Source: Beroe ovata (Eukaryota; Ctenophora; Nuda; Beroida; Beroidae). Taken from it: a DNA stretch of 53,399 nt. Position numbers and translations under genes: made by a program. The notes under the pieces were generated by a model that did not search any database, had not been told where the DNA came from, and worked only from the letters and a program-made list of their open reading frames with translations. Shown piece after piece: positions 43,026 through 53,399 of the stretch (its first letter is position 1; each line of letters begins with the position of its first letter). The stretch spans positions 139,737-193,135 of the forward strand of contig CAMPET010000098.1 of assembly GCA_946803715.1 (NCBI GenBank). The letters are read 5' to 3'.

Positions 43026-43626
43026 AGTGTGTGTGTGTGTGTGCTAGTGTCTGCTGTCTATTCAATGGGCTTGGCAGGATTGGTCTCATGAAAGTCTGTC
43101 AGTATAGCTGAAAAGCCAAGCAATAATATGTACATTGTACCAGGGTATTAACGTTTCACAACTGGCCTAGCGGCCAGTCCTATTGAGGTACGTGCTGTAG
43201 AACTGGTATAACAACAGTCTCCAAAATGGATTCACAACTCGGGTCACAACATAGACTACGTAGATATGTGGAGGAAGCAAGTGTGCTAGAGCAGTCTGTA
43301 GTTCAATCGGAATCAGCTACAGAGTACAGACTGCTGCACAAGAATCTATAACAGACAAGTGGTGATAAGCACACAACGCTCAATATTATAGCAGGGGATG
43401 GGCAATTAGTCTCACAACATATCAGAAAGAGAGAGAAAGCAAGAGAGACGCTGCCAGTCAGTCTGCAAAAAGACAAACGTTCCTGCTCAATGAGCATGTC
43501 AGGACAGTCTGAGTATGGTGGTTGTGATTTGATTTGCATGTCGCTCCATCTCCCCATTACTGCTACATTAAACACAGCTGATGAACCCCATCATTAATAA
43601 TAATCACATTCACACACAGAATATCT

Positions 43627-43701
43627 GACCAATAAGGGCGCTCCGCCTCACTCGCCACGTGACCTTGTGCTCTGGTCACGTGATCATGACCCCTATATAT
43701 A
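43627..43701 (+). promoter_or_regulatory. Promoter-like CCAAT/E-box/TATA module
   Basis: gaccaataagg near 43627 is followed by two CACGTG E-boxes (43656-43661 and 43677-43682, 21 bp apart, both in a gtcacgtg-like context) and a TATA box (43694-43701). The order and spacing fit a + strand promoter. The E-boxes resemble MITF/TFEB or USF sites. No protein-coding gene was recognised downstream, so the product may be a short or non-coding RNA. Confidence 0.5.
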
Positions 43702-44599
43702 CAGGGCAGGGGATGATGCCTCGGGGCCCTACAACCAGCCCACCTCAATTATAATGCTATTCAGCAGAAGCGATCCCCCTGAGATATCAGTGTTGAGAGC
43801 AAACTGACGAGGCAATTATATGTGATGGCGACCCTCCGCCTAGCTTAAATCAACTTCTGCATTAGAGTGTGTGTGTGTGTGTGTGTACGTGTGTACGTGT
43901 GTACCTGTGTGTGTGTACGTGTGTGCACATCGCCAAATCAACTCAGTATCATTTATAGACCAGTCACACGAGAGATAGAGTATGTCTTGTTGTCCAATGC
44001 GAAATTGCTGCATGGCGGCTCACGAAACAGCCACGCTGCAACTTCACAATTGACGACTAACGACGCATGTAAACTTCACAATTGAAATTTAAGCTAATGC
44101 AAACACTCGTCCTTGTTTTCGAGTGTGCAAAATTGAGGCAGACATTGAGGTAGATAAGCCAGTGTAACTGTAAGAGCTCGTTATTAACGTGAGCAATCAT
44201 TCCTTATACCGTATAGATGACGTGTAGTTTATAGTCACTCACTCACTCACTCACTCACTCACTCACTTATTCACCAATGCAAAGTCAACAACCTTCCGAT
44301 TTATTTAAATAGACCCAAGCAAATAAAAAGGTGACAAAATCTACCAAGACTTGATCCCGACGTGAGATACTAGCTTACTCCCAAAACTATTGTAGCAGCA
44401 GCAAATGTGATGACTGAGTAGGTAAGCTGGGAAAATGTGTACTTATACAACAATAAAACACACACAGTACACACACACTGAGAGTGAGCTGCTGCCCCCA
44501 CCGTTACTGGTGGCTGTTGAGCTCCACTTGCAGCTGTTGCCGGGGGGTCAGGAGTCACTTAACACACAGCTCCCATTCACTAGCTCCTGATGAAAAGGG

Positions 44600-44640
44600 A
44601 GCAGGTCATGTGACTCGCTCCACGCCACCTTATTGGTCAC
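44600..44640 (-). promoter_or_regulatory. Second CCAAT/E-box-like module, opposite strand
   Basis: Read on the minus strand it has gaccaataagg then a spacer and gtcacatgacc, closely mirroring the module at 43627. No TATA box was seen. It faces the first module. Confidence 0.35.
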
Positions 44641-45218
44641 CGCCTAATTTGGCCAGACGCTGTCTGGCTGCTCGCGGTACAAAATGTTTAATGACGTTGA
44701 GCTACTGCTATACTTATCGCATATTGATGCATCATGTTGTATTCCCAGTAATTTGGATTCTGGAAATATAGACATAGCACGCGTATAGAGGTTATAGTGT
44801 GAACTGGCGGATTAGGGTCTAGATTGTTTTAAATGAGCTGTTGCAATGAGAATAGATTACTTTAGAGTGGGCGCTTACTTCAATTAGAGAGTTCACTAGT
44901 TTTATTGGAGTAATTTATACCCAAACTCGTTGAGAAGTGGATACTGTAAGTGGTATACCACTCACATCCCATCTCAAGTGGTCAAGAGTTCAATAGATTG
45001 CAATTATCAAGGTGACAATTGTTCTTGTTCATGTTGATAGATCAATTTACTGAGAACAATTGAATCATAATGAAACGGTCCAATAATTACGGTCCAATAG
45101 TAGTAGGGTTCGAACCGAATAATCACTCAAAAGCTCCAACACTGACATGATGAATTACTTGAAAAATGAGAGCCGGTAAGCTTCAAGTCAAAAACATTCT
45201 CCATATCATAAAAACACT

Positions 45219-46023
45219 CTAGAGAGGTCTGCAGGTCATGCTTACAAACTCAATATAGTTTATTTTGCCCTCCCCATTAGCATCAGCTTCCTTGATCAGC
45301 TCATCTGCTTCTTTGTCAGTCAGAGGATCCCCAATGGCAGTGAGGACTTTGATAAGCTCGGCTGTGTCCACCTGGCCGTCCTTGTCTTCATCAAATACCT
45401 CAAATGCCTCCCTGCGGACAAGAGTTATCATAGTGTAAAACTATTGCATCACATTGCAATATGAGATTGAGAGGAGACAAGGAGTCAGTGACATGGAGGT
45501 ACACTCACTTTAGCTCCTGATCGAGGAATCCGTGTTTGTTTTTGTGCTCTACAATAATCTCACTGAAAGCATAACGGTCAATAGGATTGGTTCAAACTGC
45601 AATGAAGCCCAGGGTAAATTTCAGTTCACCATGACTACCAAGTACCAGAATTCGATGAAGGAGATGGACGATTTGGCCATGTTGACCAGCTCTGCTAGGA
45701 TATTGTTGAGTTCTGCCTCCGTTGGAACTCCTCCAGCCACCCTCATGGCAGAGGGGACCTGGTCCAGCTTCAGCTGTCCACTTTCTGTGGAGTGAGATAA
45801 TTTGAACCTCCAATCCGAAATCATACCATGAAAACATCCGTTGTAAAACTCTTCAGACGCGTACTAAATAAAACTTACTTCCTTTTGAGAAGGTCCCAAA
45901 AGCCTTCTTAAGATCAGCCACTTGGTCGGGTGAAAGGGACAGATTCCCGGCAATCTGATTGTTTGCTGACGACGCTTTTGATTTCTTCTTCCCTTTACCT
46001 TTCCCGCCTTTTTTCGGCGGCAT
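45219..46023 (-). CDS. Calmodulin-like EF-hand protein, four exons, 176 aa
   Basis: Exons (minus) 46023-45879, 45784-45646, 45562-45509 and 45411-45219 join in phase. A Lys/Gly-rich N-terminal tail (KKGGKGKGKKKSK) precedes a calmodulin-like body starting SPDQVADLKKAFGTF. The first two EF-hands are degenerate (GKSGQLKLDQ and AKSSISFIEF lack several Asp ligands). EF3 (DEDKDGQVDTAE) and EF4 (DANGEGKINYIE) keep canonical ligands. It thus probably binds Ca2+ with the C-terminal lobe only. It resembles calmodulin/centrin-type and axonemal EF-hand proteins; the basic tail recalls centrin-like proteins. The donor of exon 2 (gtactt) was chosen because it alone keeps frame with exon 3. Identity beyond the superfamily is uncertain. 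Confidence 0.85.
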
Positions 46024-47432
46024 ACTCTCACGAGTTTTTCCCTATTGCTCTATTGAAGCTTTTCCATCGTCTACTCTAGTTTTTTTCCTACACCATATGC
46101 AGTTACTGTGGTTAGTGTTTAGTAATGTAGAAAGGCGTCAAAACATTCCAAAATAACGTCATTGTATTAAGGTCAAAGTGCGTGGCCACACCCTATTCAA
46201 CGGAAATACACTGACTGGACAAGCTCTAAATGCAAAACGTACATACTGGTCACAGCTGTGTGGAAATGAAGTGTGAACGCAGTGTGTGTGTGTGTGAGAG
46301 TCTGATTAAATTTCTCGATAGGGGGCTTGTACAAGCTGTTAGCTCATCGTTAGAAAGTTAGAACACACATGACCGAACGAGTAGGAAAAATGCGAAGCAT
46401 TGTGTTTTTATATGTCGAACTTATTCTGATTTAGTAAAAGGTATTTAATTTTAATGCTAGATAAATATTCGATTTTGACGAATGATAGCTATTAATGAGC
46501 AAGAGTTTTACAAAAACAACAAAATGATGATCCATTTCTTGAGGGACATCAGGAGGCAATGTTGTGTACCAAGCTGAATCATGATTACCACTCGTGCGGG
46601 GCTATTCTCAAATGCAGCTTATGCCTGGGTACATTATACAAGCTGTGTACTTCCTGTACAGTGTACAGTGTATCATAATATACATTGCGCGATGTACAAT
46701 GTATACTGTACATTGTACACTATACAATGCTGTCAATGCCATGCCCAGGAAGTGTGCTGTATAGGTCTAAGTTTAATTTGGTTGCCATAGACGATAAACA
46801 AAGCAAACCCAAATGGTATAAGACTGCAGAAATGGTATAAGACTACAGAAATTGACCTTTATGCCGCGAACGAGAACCAGACCAACTTGTGAGCTGTGTT
46901 AATGTGACTAGACACACTGCAGATCAAGAGTAGAGACACGGGAGAAGTTCCAAAAACCACAACCACTCTAACAGTATGGGCAGGAGTCGATAGCATACGA
47001 TATTCCTAATTTCATGGTACAAAGTGAAACATGAGCCTAACATACTCATACAGCGATGCCAGGTTTGTGGGACAGCATTATTTACCGTCCCCCCAGGAAA
47101 AAGTACCAGGGCAATATTTTCGAGGAAAGTTTCATTATCGAGTCACGTCGCTGTCCAAAATTTTTAATGAAGTATTTACAAAGGAATCATGATGGTCATA
47201 TTATTCAAGGAATGTTGAATGGGTACCACGCGTTCCTATGGCAACGGCTTTCTACTTACTGAAAATGAAATTCTACCCCAACAATTTCGATAGATCATAT
47301 TTTCATAATGTTTGAGCATACTAAAACCGAATAATGAATAATAAGGTTCAAACCATAACCATCAACTCAATGCTAGACAAAATTTCACATTACCTTCCAT
47401 CCATGAGACAGTTTATTTTGCAACCAGGATTT
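46024..47432. other. Intergenic EF-hand gene-secreted protein gene
   Basis: Holds a short (GT)n at 46281-46296, a TGTACA-rich inverted repeat at 46655-46737 and an X-box-like gttcctatggcaac at 47232-47245. No coding exon was supported. Confidence 0.5.
46655..46737. repeat. TGTACA-rich imperfect inverted repeat
   Basis: Blocks such as gtacagtgtacagtgtat and, inverted, atactgtacattgtacacta flank a cgcg centre, able to form a ~35-bp imperfect stem. Similar TGTACA/GTATAC strings occur at 18980-19095 in a MYCBPAP intron and, less clearly, near 6815-6910. Confidence 0.7.
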
Positions 47433-48900
47433 TCATCTAGGCCACGAGAAGGGATAGCTAACGTCTCGTCCATTGACTCTGATCTCCATGATATTGAGTG
47501 CTGGAGTAAGTTTCGGAGAGGATATCTTCGTTAAAGTTTGGCAATTCTCTGGGTATGTGGCACTGGCATGTGTGTGTGTGTGCTGTATGACGCCCAACTA
47601 ATTATCTTACCTCACCTGACCACAGCTATTTTACCCCCTCTCATCACCCTCTTTTCCAACTCACCTCATTACCCACTCACGGTGACTCACCTATGACGGG
47701 CGGTGTGGTGGTGGCTGTAGGTGGTGTCCACGTCAAGTACCTCCATGTCTCAGTCCGCCACTTGGCCCCACTGAGACCACTGAACGCCACCCCTCGTACT
47801 ACATGTCCACCCCATGTGTCGAGACACTTACCACCCTTCCTGAAAATGATACCAATCTTCGCTCGCGGGGTTTACTTTAATTCGAGCGTCAGTCTCGATT
47901 GTGGATCAAACGGATGCAGGTCTCCGTCTAACGAATGCAGGTATCGCGCGTACCAGGCGATTATTGGCATAATGCCATGGTGTGGGGCAAATCGTAGCAA
48001 ACAGATCTATACCGCCTTGTACGTACTTTTCAAGGGATAAGTAGAAAGTTTCCTTCCCATTGAGATACAGTTTGAAGCTGGTAGCACTCTTCTCTATTTT
48101 CCACTCTCTGTTAACATAGGCACCGGCAGCACTCTCAGTCGATAGGAACCGGGCCGTGTGCCAAGTCCCACACTCGTGGATGTACACACCTGTCACAGGA
48201 CATAGATCACACTCGCATTGGAGCACACAGTGGGAGACCACTCGTGTAAAGGAGGGACTCTTCGCTGCTCTACATTTAAGATAAGGCTAGATAACTTCGT
48301 AGGAACACAGGGTTTCTCGAAACTGAACATATCCGCAGGGCGGAGCTGAGCTATAAGTACCGTTGTTGATGTTCCAAACGAACCACCCGAGGTGTTCTCT
48401 GTCGAGGTTGTAGAAGTTGACATATCGGGTGGTATCCGTTTCCCCCGAGTACTTGACGAGGACAGGATTTTCCTCCAGGTTGACACGCTCTATGCACCGC
48501 GCACCCTTACACTTTTCACAGCTCGTGTAGCAGTTGTGGGTGATCTCCTGCCAGCTCATGGAGTCGTACTCTGAGGAGAGGGAGGGAAGTGTGCGGGAGT
48601 GTGTGTGCGGGAGTGTGTGCGGGAGTGTGTGTGTGTGTGTGTGTGTGAGGGTGTGTGTGAGGGTGTGTGCCTTCTTCTGCCATACTCCATTATGAATATG
48701 ATATACTAGGAAGAAGTGGTACATGCCACGCCCATTTATGAAGTCTTTAACTACTATGGTCGTTATATTTATAATGGTAAAAAGGAATGAAGGCCTGTTC
48801 TATATATACCTGGTTGATGGGGGAAAACTGTAGACACTGTCGATGCCACCCCGTGTACGAAAAGAAGGAATAGTTGAACTTGAACAACTTGACTCAACAT
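47433..48900 (-). CDS. Unrecognised secreted Cys-rich protein, five exons, 270 aa
   Basis: Exons (minus) 48900-48810, 48570-48309, 48269-48027, 47839-47691 and 47500-47433 fit in phase. Exon 1 encodes a signal peptide (MLSQVVQVQLFLLFVHGVAS). The mature chain has many cysteines in exons 2-3 (NCYTSCEKCKGARC, HCVLQCECDLC) and aromatic-rich beta-like segments (RYVNFYNLDREHLGWFVWN; SFKLYLNGKETFYLSLEK continuing KGGKCLDTW in exon 4). The C-terminus is short, and an aataaa lies just beyond the stop. No TM segment is seen, so it is probably secreted. Intron 2 is only 39 bp, and its exact ends are ambiguous (a second donor/acceptor pair two bases away also keeps frame). I do not recognise the family; the last exon is supported by phase and the nearby polyadenylation signal. 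Confidence 0.7.
48600..48672. repeat. GT-rich microsatellite in intron 1 of secreted protein gene
   Basis: Imperfect (GT)n and (gtgtgcggga)n adjoining the exon 2 acceptor. Confidence 0.85.
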
Positions 48901-49559
48901 TTGATTGAGTCAAAATCCAAAGCATTTATCGGAATTACTGATTTAACGCATGACAAGTTTTGTAAAACTAAAACTAAACTGGCAGTCTGTGTATCTTTGT
49001 GTCAGTGTGTCAGTGTGGACTACTGCTAATTAAACTTTGACATTTGAAACTGTTAACTGAGTATATGTTGACTACGGACATTGTTTAACTATGTTTATAT
49101 TCATCTTCTTGTTAAGTATCATGTGATTTGTGAAAATTACAGTGTAATTTAGACAGACCATTGCAGATCACGTGATCTTCTAACTTTACTCCAGATTTTG
49201 GTGAATGTTAATGTAACACTAACAACTAACATACTAAAAATCATTAGCCATATACAGATACTGCAGATTTTATATGGCCATGTTGATAAAGAATAGTAAT
49301 TGAAGTTAATTTAAAGCTGTAAAGCGAAGCATCTTATGTCTTAGTCTCACATCTTTACTCTTTATCTTAGATTTACTACTCATTTCTCAATGTTGTCGCA
49401 TATGATGATGCAGATGATTTAATGTTACTGCAACGCAAACAAGCGCACACTTCACGGTCCAGATCCCAGCCTGGGCAACCGCTCTCAGTCTCCAGCTGAG
49501 TGATTCAGTGAATCACTGAATCAGTGTTGCCCAACTCCAAGGTCTATGACTATCATTGA
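48901..49559. other. AT-rich intergenic DNA right of secreted protein gene
   Basis: Presumed promoter of the minus-strand secreted gene at the left end. The palindromic gattcagtgaatcactgaatc lies near 49502-49522. No gene was seen. Confidence 0.5.
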
Positions 49560-49682
49560 TCTACAGTTTCTTCGCGCACCATCATGATCATCGAAGGCCG
49601 AAACTCAAACAGGCGTGTTTACGCATGAAATTGAAACAGGTCCTAGGTAACATCTGACAACAGTTTTTACTAAAAACTGTCT
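49560..49682. repeat. Family A fold-back fragment
   Basis: cgaaggccgaaactcaaaca and gaaacaggtcctaggtaaca followed by tctgacaa match the 30480-30525 arm of family A with substitutions. Confidence 0.65.
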
Positions 49683-49871
49683 ATTCCAATCCCGCCAGCA
49701 AGGGGAGGGTGAAATCCTACAAACGTGGACAGTAGCTTAGTGAGGACAGTATTGCATTGCTTCTCACGCGCTAAAAATTTTAGCGCGTGAGAAGCAATGC
49801 AATACTGTCCTCACTAAGCTACTGTCCACGTTTGTAGGATTTCACCCTCCCCTTGCTGGCGGGATTGGAAT
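49683..49871. repeat. Perfect palindrome: two identical 94-bp arms, 1-bp centre
   Basis: The left arm 49683-49776 is the exact reverse complement of the right arm 49778-49871, with a single A at 49777. The arm begins attccaatcccgccagcaag and ends with cacgcgctaaaa at the apex. A degenerate partial copy of the arm (agggtgaaatcctacaa then cgtccacgtggacag) follows at 49900-49940. The structure would form a 189-nt hairpin in RNA or a cruciform in DNA. Confidence 0.95.
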
Positions 49872-49939
49872 GTTAATGACAATTGCGGCGCCGACGGTAG
49901 GGTGAAATCCTACAATACGTCCACGTGGACAGATGACAT

Positions 49940-50430
49940 TCATGATCCGGCGCAATGCAAATGCAATATGTTGTGTACACGTTGCGCGCCTCTTATTTAA
50001 TATTTACTCGGTGATTTGAAAAGTCGTACTGCACTGCACAGTGCACTGCGTATATATGATATATAGTGCGTACGCGCAAAACCACGGAGACGCGCGGGGT
50101 ATTCGGGTCACGGGTCACACAGCGTCATATTATATGACGGTGCGCATGCGCGCGCAACGTTACCATTGATCTTCTCAGATCGAGACTGGAGTTTTCACTT
50201 GTCGGGCGATGCCAGACCGCTGATGCAAGCCGCGAAGCGGCTTGCGTCAATGCGTCAGAATTGAGAATAAGTTTGCGCCGCGCGCGCGAAACGATATTCT
50301 CGACAGGGTCTATCATCGATCGACAAAGTTTTCACTAGCAACTAGAGACTAGTGAGTCTTGCAGGAATGTTGTCTGGCGATGCGATGCTAGACCGCTGAT
50401 GCAAGCCGCGAAGCGGGCAAGATTTTCAAA
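49940..50430. repeat. Composite of family A-like and family B repeats
   Basis: 49970-50130 resembles 30335-30430 (ttgcgcgcc, a tactcggtgatttgaaaagtcgta-like segment, then gggtcac with agcg). 50195-50335 is the fuller copy of family B found inverted at 18383-18480. 50385-50430 repeats part of B again (agaccgctgatgcaagccgc). Confidence 0.75.
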
Positions 50431-50671
50431 CCGACCATAACAGTTAACCAACTTTTGCATGTGAGTTTTATGCAATAAGTTGTTATAAATGTTTTATTCT
50501 GGGTGCCCATACTGGGGTACTTACTAGTGAAGTCTAAGTGAGTGATAGAGTTGATTTATGTTAAAATTATTTAATTCAATTCAATTATCATGCACAAACT
50601 TCTTCAATATAACTCCTGCCAAAATTATTCAAGTAGAAACTGACGATTCATCACACTCAAAGGTAGATATT

Positions 50672-53361
50672 ATGGCACTCTCAGAAATGACTGCTGAACA
50701 GAAGAAAGACGAGCAAAAAAGAAAAAGATTCATTGCTAATGCCTGGATTCTCTTTGAGAAAACTGGACAGGCTCCAGCTCCTAGCAAGGATTACTGCCAA
50801 TTGGTGGTTACCACTGAGGGAGTAGTGTGGAGGTTTTTGTTTTGTAGGATTATTATATGGAGACTTATATTGAATTGATAATCATTAATTAGATTAGAAA
50901 GAGTGCTTATTATATAGTTGCCCAGAAGATATCTGTTATGCTTATTGCTTAACGCTTACCTGTTGGCAGTCTTATTAAATGTAGTATTAATGTTCTAGGT
51001 GGTGGAGAATCTCTGTTAGGAGATCTGCTGTTGTTTATCCTGGAGAGTGGGCTGTTGAAAGAGATGATGTTCCTGATGATGATAGATTACTGGCCGAAAT
51101 TGAGAGAACATTTGGTGAAGAAATCAAAGATCAGGTACCTGCATGGATTATTGTAGGTTCTAGCTTCAGAATTCCAAAATCAAGTTAGTTCAATCATTGA
51201 TGTGATCTCACTTGCAGGTAGTTCATCTTTGTACAAGGAGCAATGACTTCCTCAGTAAGCTACCCCAGAATCTTTTAGTCAAGATTGCTTCCTTCCTAAC
51301 ACTAGAAGTAAGTATATTATTAAAAGCCCTTTTTCATTATTTACTCTTAGCTGTGATGAATTTCATATTAGAATGTGTACATCAAAATAACCACAGGATG
51401 TGATTGCAATGGCCCACTGTTCCAAAGCTTTCAGAAGATGCTGTCTGACTGATTCTCTTTGGAGGACTATTTACCTTCAGCATCATAAACACATTACTCC
51501 TGAGGTTAGGATAAGTACTGTCCATTTCATGCTAGGGGAATATTCCTTTTCTAGCTCCATGTAGTCTCTAAATTGCTATCAAAGAGTCTGATATCATAGC
51601 TTCTCTGAGTAAAATGGCCTATTAGGCACCACTATTTCAAACAGGTAGGTAACTGTATCACATTTTGAGTTCCTTTAATTTCTGGTTACCCAGAAACCAC
51701 GTAATTACAGAGTTATTACTCTCATCTATAATTGTTCGTATCATCCTACTTGTACCAATGAAACTGATTCAATTTGCACTCCAACATATCAAGATAAGTG
51801 GAAAATAGGCGGATGTAAAAGTTTCCCACTGCTCAGATGATGAAGCCATCTTCATGAAACAAGTTATGCTCTCTGGTCAGCTGAAATTTGAAGTAGAGAT
51901 CGGATTTCACATATTTTTCTCACAATCCAAGGGAAATCTAGTACCTAGGTTACCTAAGCTAGGTATTATAATTTCTACTTGGCTCCAACTACTGAGGGAT
52001 TGAATAATCGTGGTTGTCATGAAAACATCCAATCCAGAGAGAATAGTTCCCATGGTACGTTTGTATTATGCTGAAGCTCACTGCAAACAAAAACATATCA
52101 GTGATACTGGTTACATAGTTGAACTATAATCCAGTTTCTGTAATCCAGTAACATAATGCACCTCTAATCCAGTAACATAATGCACCTGTTATAGTGTCCA
52201 GTAATCCAGTTGATCATGTAATAATCCGAAATCCCGTACTGCATTTCCCTACTACAATGTGGTCCACCACTATGAAGCACAACTATGAAGTATCCAAGTG
52301 TTATTATCGCTGTGAACGCGACATGAAACAATTCATTAATCATCTCCCACGACGTAGCAAACATTGCAATTCTTGTTCTATCACCGATAGACCAATCACT
52401 GGCCAGTGTTATGTTGTTAATCCAATCATATAACGAGAGTGTACACCTGCCGCCCTTGCGATGGTGTGTGCCCTAAAAAGTGTGCTTTCATGCGTCCTAA
52501 CGCATCACATACACAGCGCACAGCGCACACACGCACATCCCCACTCACAGATACTCGCACATTGTGTGTGTCAGACAATCTATCCGAGCAAACACATTAC
52601 ACATGTTACGACATGTAACCTGAAAATTCCTTCTTGCGATCTGAAAATTCCTGATGATTGCAGTTCAGAGGAGAAATGTAACAATTGTTAGTAATGCACT
52701 CCATTACACGTACTCACTTGATTTTTTGTGCACACTACATTATAGTACACACATTAGTAACAAGCAATATTTTAAAGCAATATTGATTTACAAATTACAT
52801 ATTACTACTTCGTATTACATAATGTCATAATATTACTAAGATAAGGTGATGTGTAATCCATCATATCCATATGCACTCTGCTAACACTCTTCAGGAGTAA
52901 CGGAATCATGATTGCCCATGTTAACTGAAAGCCAATGTTAACTGATAGTCGATGGTAGTGCTGTCTTGAGCGCAGTGTGTGATATGCACACTCATGCTGA
53001 ATTCTATATTGCTGTGAAAATTGGCGTTATTGACGATATTGTATCCATTAGTATAGAGTCACAGCGCCCAAAAACACGGAACACCTATGCAGTAGATATA
53101 TCACTACACTTACTCCTATACATTTCCCAGGTGGAGTCGCTGGCTGGAGAACATACTTGGAGGAAGATATTCTTCACGGACAAGCTCCGACTGCAGATGA
53201 TGCTCTCTCGGCAGAAATCCCAGCTAAAACTGAGGGAGACCGTTATAAACGAAGAGGAAAGCAAAAGTGTGGCTATCAATAAGGCACGACTGGTGGGCCT
53301 GGATAACGGTGTTATCACCAACAACTACGTGGATTATGATAACAACCACAGTCGAGCGCAG
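50672..53361 (+). CDS. FBXO36: FBXO36 F-box protein, five exons; may continue past window
   Basis: Exons 50672-50832, 50999-51134, 51218-51307, 51397-51504 and 53131-53361 join in phase. Family landmarks: WILFEKTGQAPAPSKDYCQL and the RWWRISVR block split by intron 1. The F-box lies in exons 3-4 (FLSKLPQNLLVKIASFLTLE, then DVIAMAHCSKAFRRCC and DSLWRTIY). The post-F-box block TWRKIFFTDKLRLQ is in exon 5. F-box proteins recruit substrates to SCF (SKP1-CUL1) ubiquitin ligases; the substrate of FBXO36 is not established. The protein already extends ~60 residues beyond the usual end in exon 5, which finishes at a gtcagt donor 38 bp from the window edge, so a further exon is expected. An in-frame ATG at 50558 would add 38 residues; the internal ATG was preferred because it sits nearer the conserved region. 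Confidence 0.93.
51505..53130. other. FBXO36 intron 4, 1.6 kb
   Basis: The largest intron of this gene. It contains a ~27-bp tandem duplication (taatccagtaacataatgca at ~52141 and 52168) and no exon that I can support. Confidence 0.6.
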
Positions 53362-53369
53362 GTCAGTGT

Positions 53370-53397
53370 ATGTGTGTGTGTGTGTGTGTGTGTGTAC
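53370..53397. repeat. GT microsatellite at window edge
   Basis: (GT)n immediately after the FBXO36 exon 5 donor. Confidence 0.9.
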
Positions 53398-53399
53398 AT

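Larger units (their letters stand above)
42661..45218. other. Gap-bearing intergenic region
   Basis: Contains a (GT)n tract flanking an N run (42755-42979), another (GT)n at 43866-43925 and an (ACTC)n run at 44236-44267. Two promoter-like modules face each other at ~43627 and ~44638, with convergent polyadenylation signals between them (aataaa on + at 44322-44327, on - at 44300-44305). No convincing protein gene was found. Confidence 0.5.

Noticed and set aside
44370-44558. 62-codon minus-strand frame with a hydrophobic C-terminus
   Set aside because: It begins at GTG right after an in-frame stop, has no ATG, runs through a GT repeat, and no splice choice keeps the hydrophobic part in frame.
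45080-45125. gggttcgaacc resembling a tRNA B box
   Set aside because: No A box, acceptor stem or cloverleaf could be found around it on either strand.
47056-47262. 68-aa plus-strand ORF
   Set aside because: No recognisable content, splice context or promoter; length is within chance expectation.

Overview
The window is animal nuclear DNA: spliceosomal genes with GT-AG introns (one probable GC-AG), many introns of only 39-400 bp, and an all-metazoan gene set (syntaxin, matrix metalloproteinase, calcineurin B, SRCR/LDLa receptor, rhodopsin-like GPCRs, MYCBPAP). Small introns, several intronless genes, an LDLa/SRCR GPCR and a VIT-type iron transporter favour an early-branching animal, most likely a sponge. 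That placement is inference from style, not proof. The assembly is patchy: N runs lie at 25443-25519 and 42755-42979, and single-N joins at 6645, 11679, 29636 and 30250. Two of the single-N joins sit beside near-identical tandem copies that look like unmerged alleles of a heterozygous genome.

Layout, left to right. 1856-3760(-): intronless CASP golgin. 4880-19637(+): MYCBPAP, rebuilt as 21 in-phase exons. Its 7.9-kb intron 13 (8862-16738) houses three other genes: a 54-residue SPKK-type basic protein (9248-9412,+), an intronless GPCR (10093-11085,+) and an SRCR-LDLa-LGR-type receptor (11802-16060,-). 20159-22201(+): secreted matrix metalloproteinase. 23864-25702(-): N-formylglutamate-amidohydrolase-like enzyme. 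27734-28955(-): VIT/CCC1 iron/manganese transporter. 31040-32325(+): SDF2 with a C-terminal HDEL. 33328-33852(+): calcineurin B. 34941-37435(+): syntaxin-1-like t-SNARE. 38940-40187(-): unrecognised basic protein. 41935-42660(-): divergent homeobox protein with Ser at homeodomain position 51. 45219-46023(-): calmodulin-like EF-hand protein. 47433-48900(-): unrecognised secreted Cys-rich protein. 50672-53361(+, may continue beyond the window): FBXO36.

The genes do not form one pathway. Loose themes are cilia/centrosome (MYCBPAP), Golgi/ER and membrane traffic (CASP, SDF2, syntaxin) and calcium signalling (calcineurin B, calmodulin-like protein). Between genes lie GC-rich fold-back repeats, including perfect palindromes with 94-bp and 37-bp arms, a ~345-bp repeat shared by two introns, and abundant CA/GT microsatellites. 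No tRNA, rRNA or CRISPR was found. The items most worth a second look are the nested-gene intron, the homeodomain Asn51-to-Ser change, the 94-bp perfect palindrome, the triplicated splice acceptor of the LGR-type receptor, and the VIT-family gene in an animal genome.
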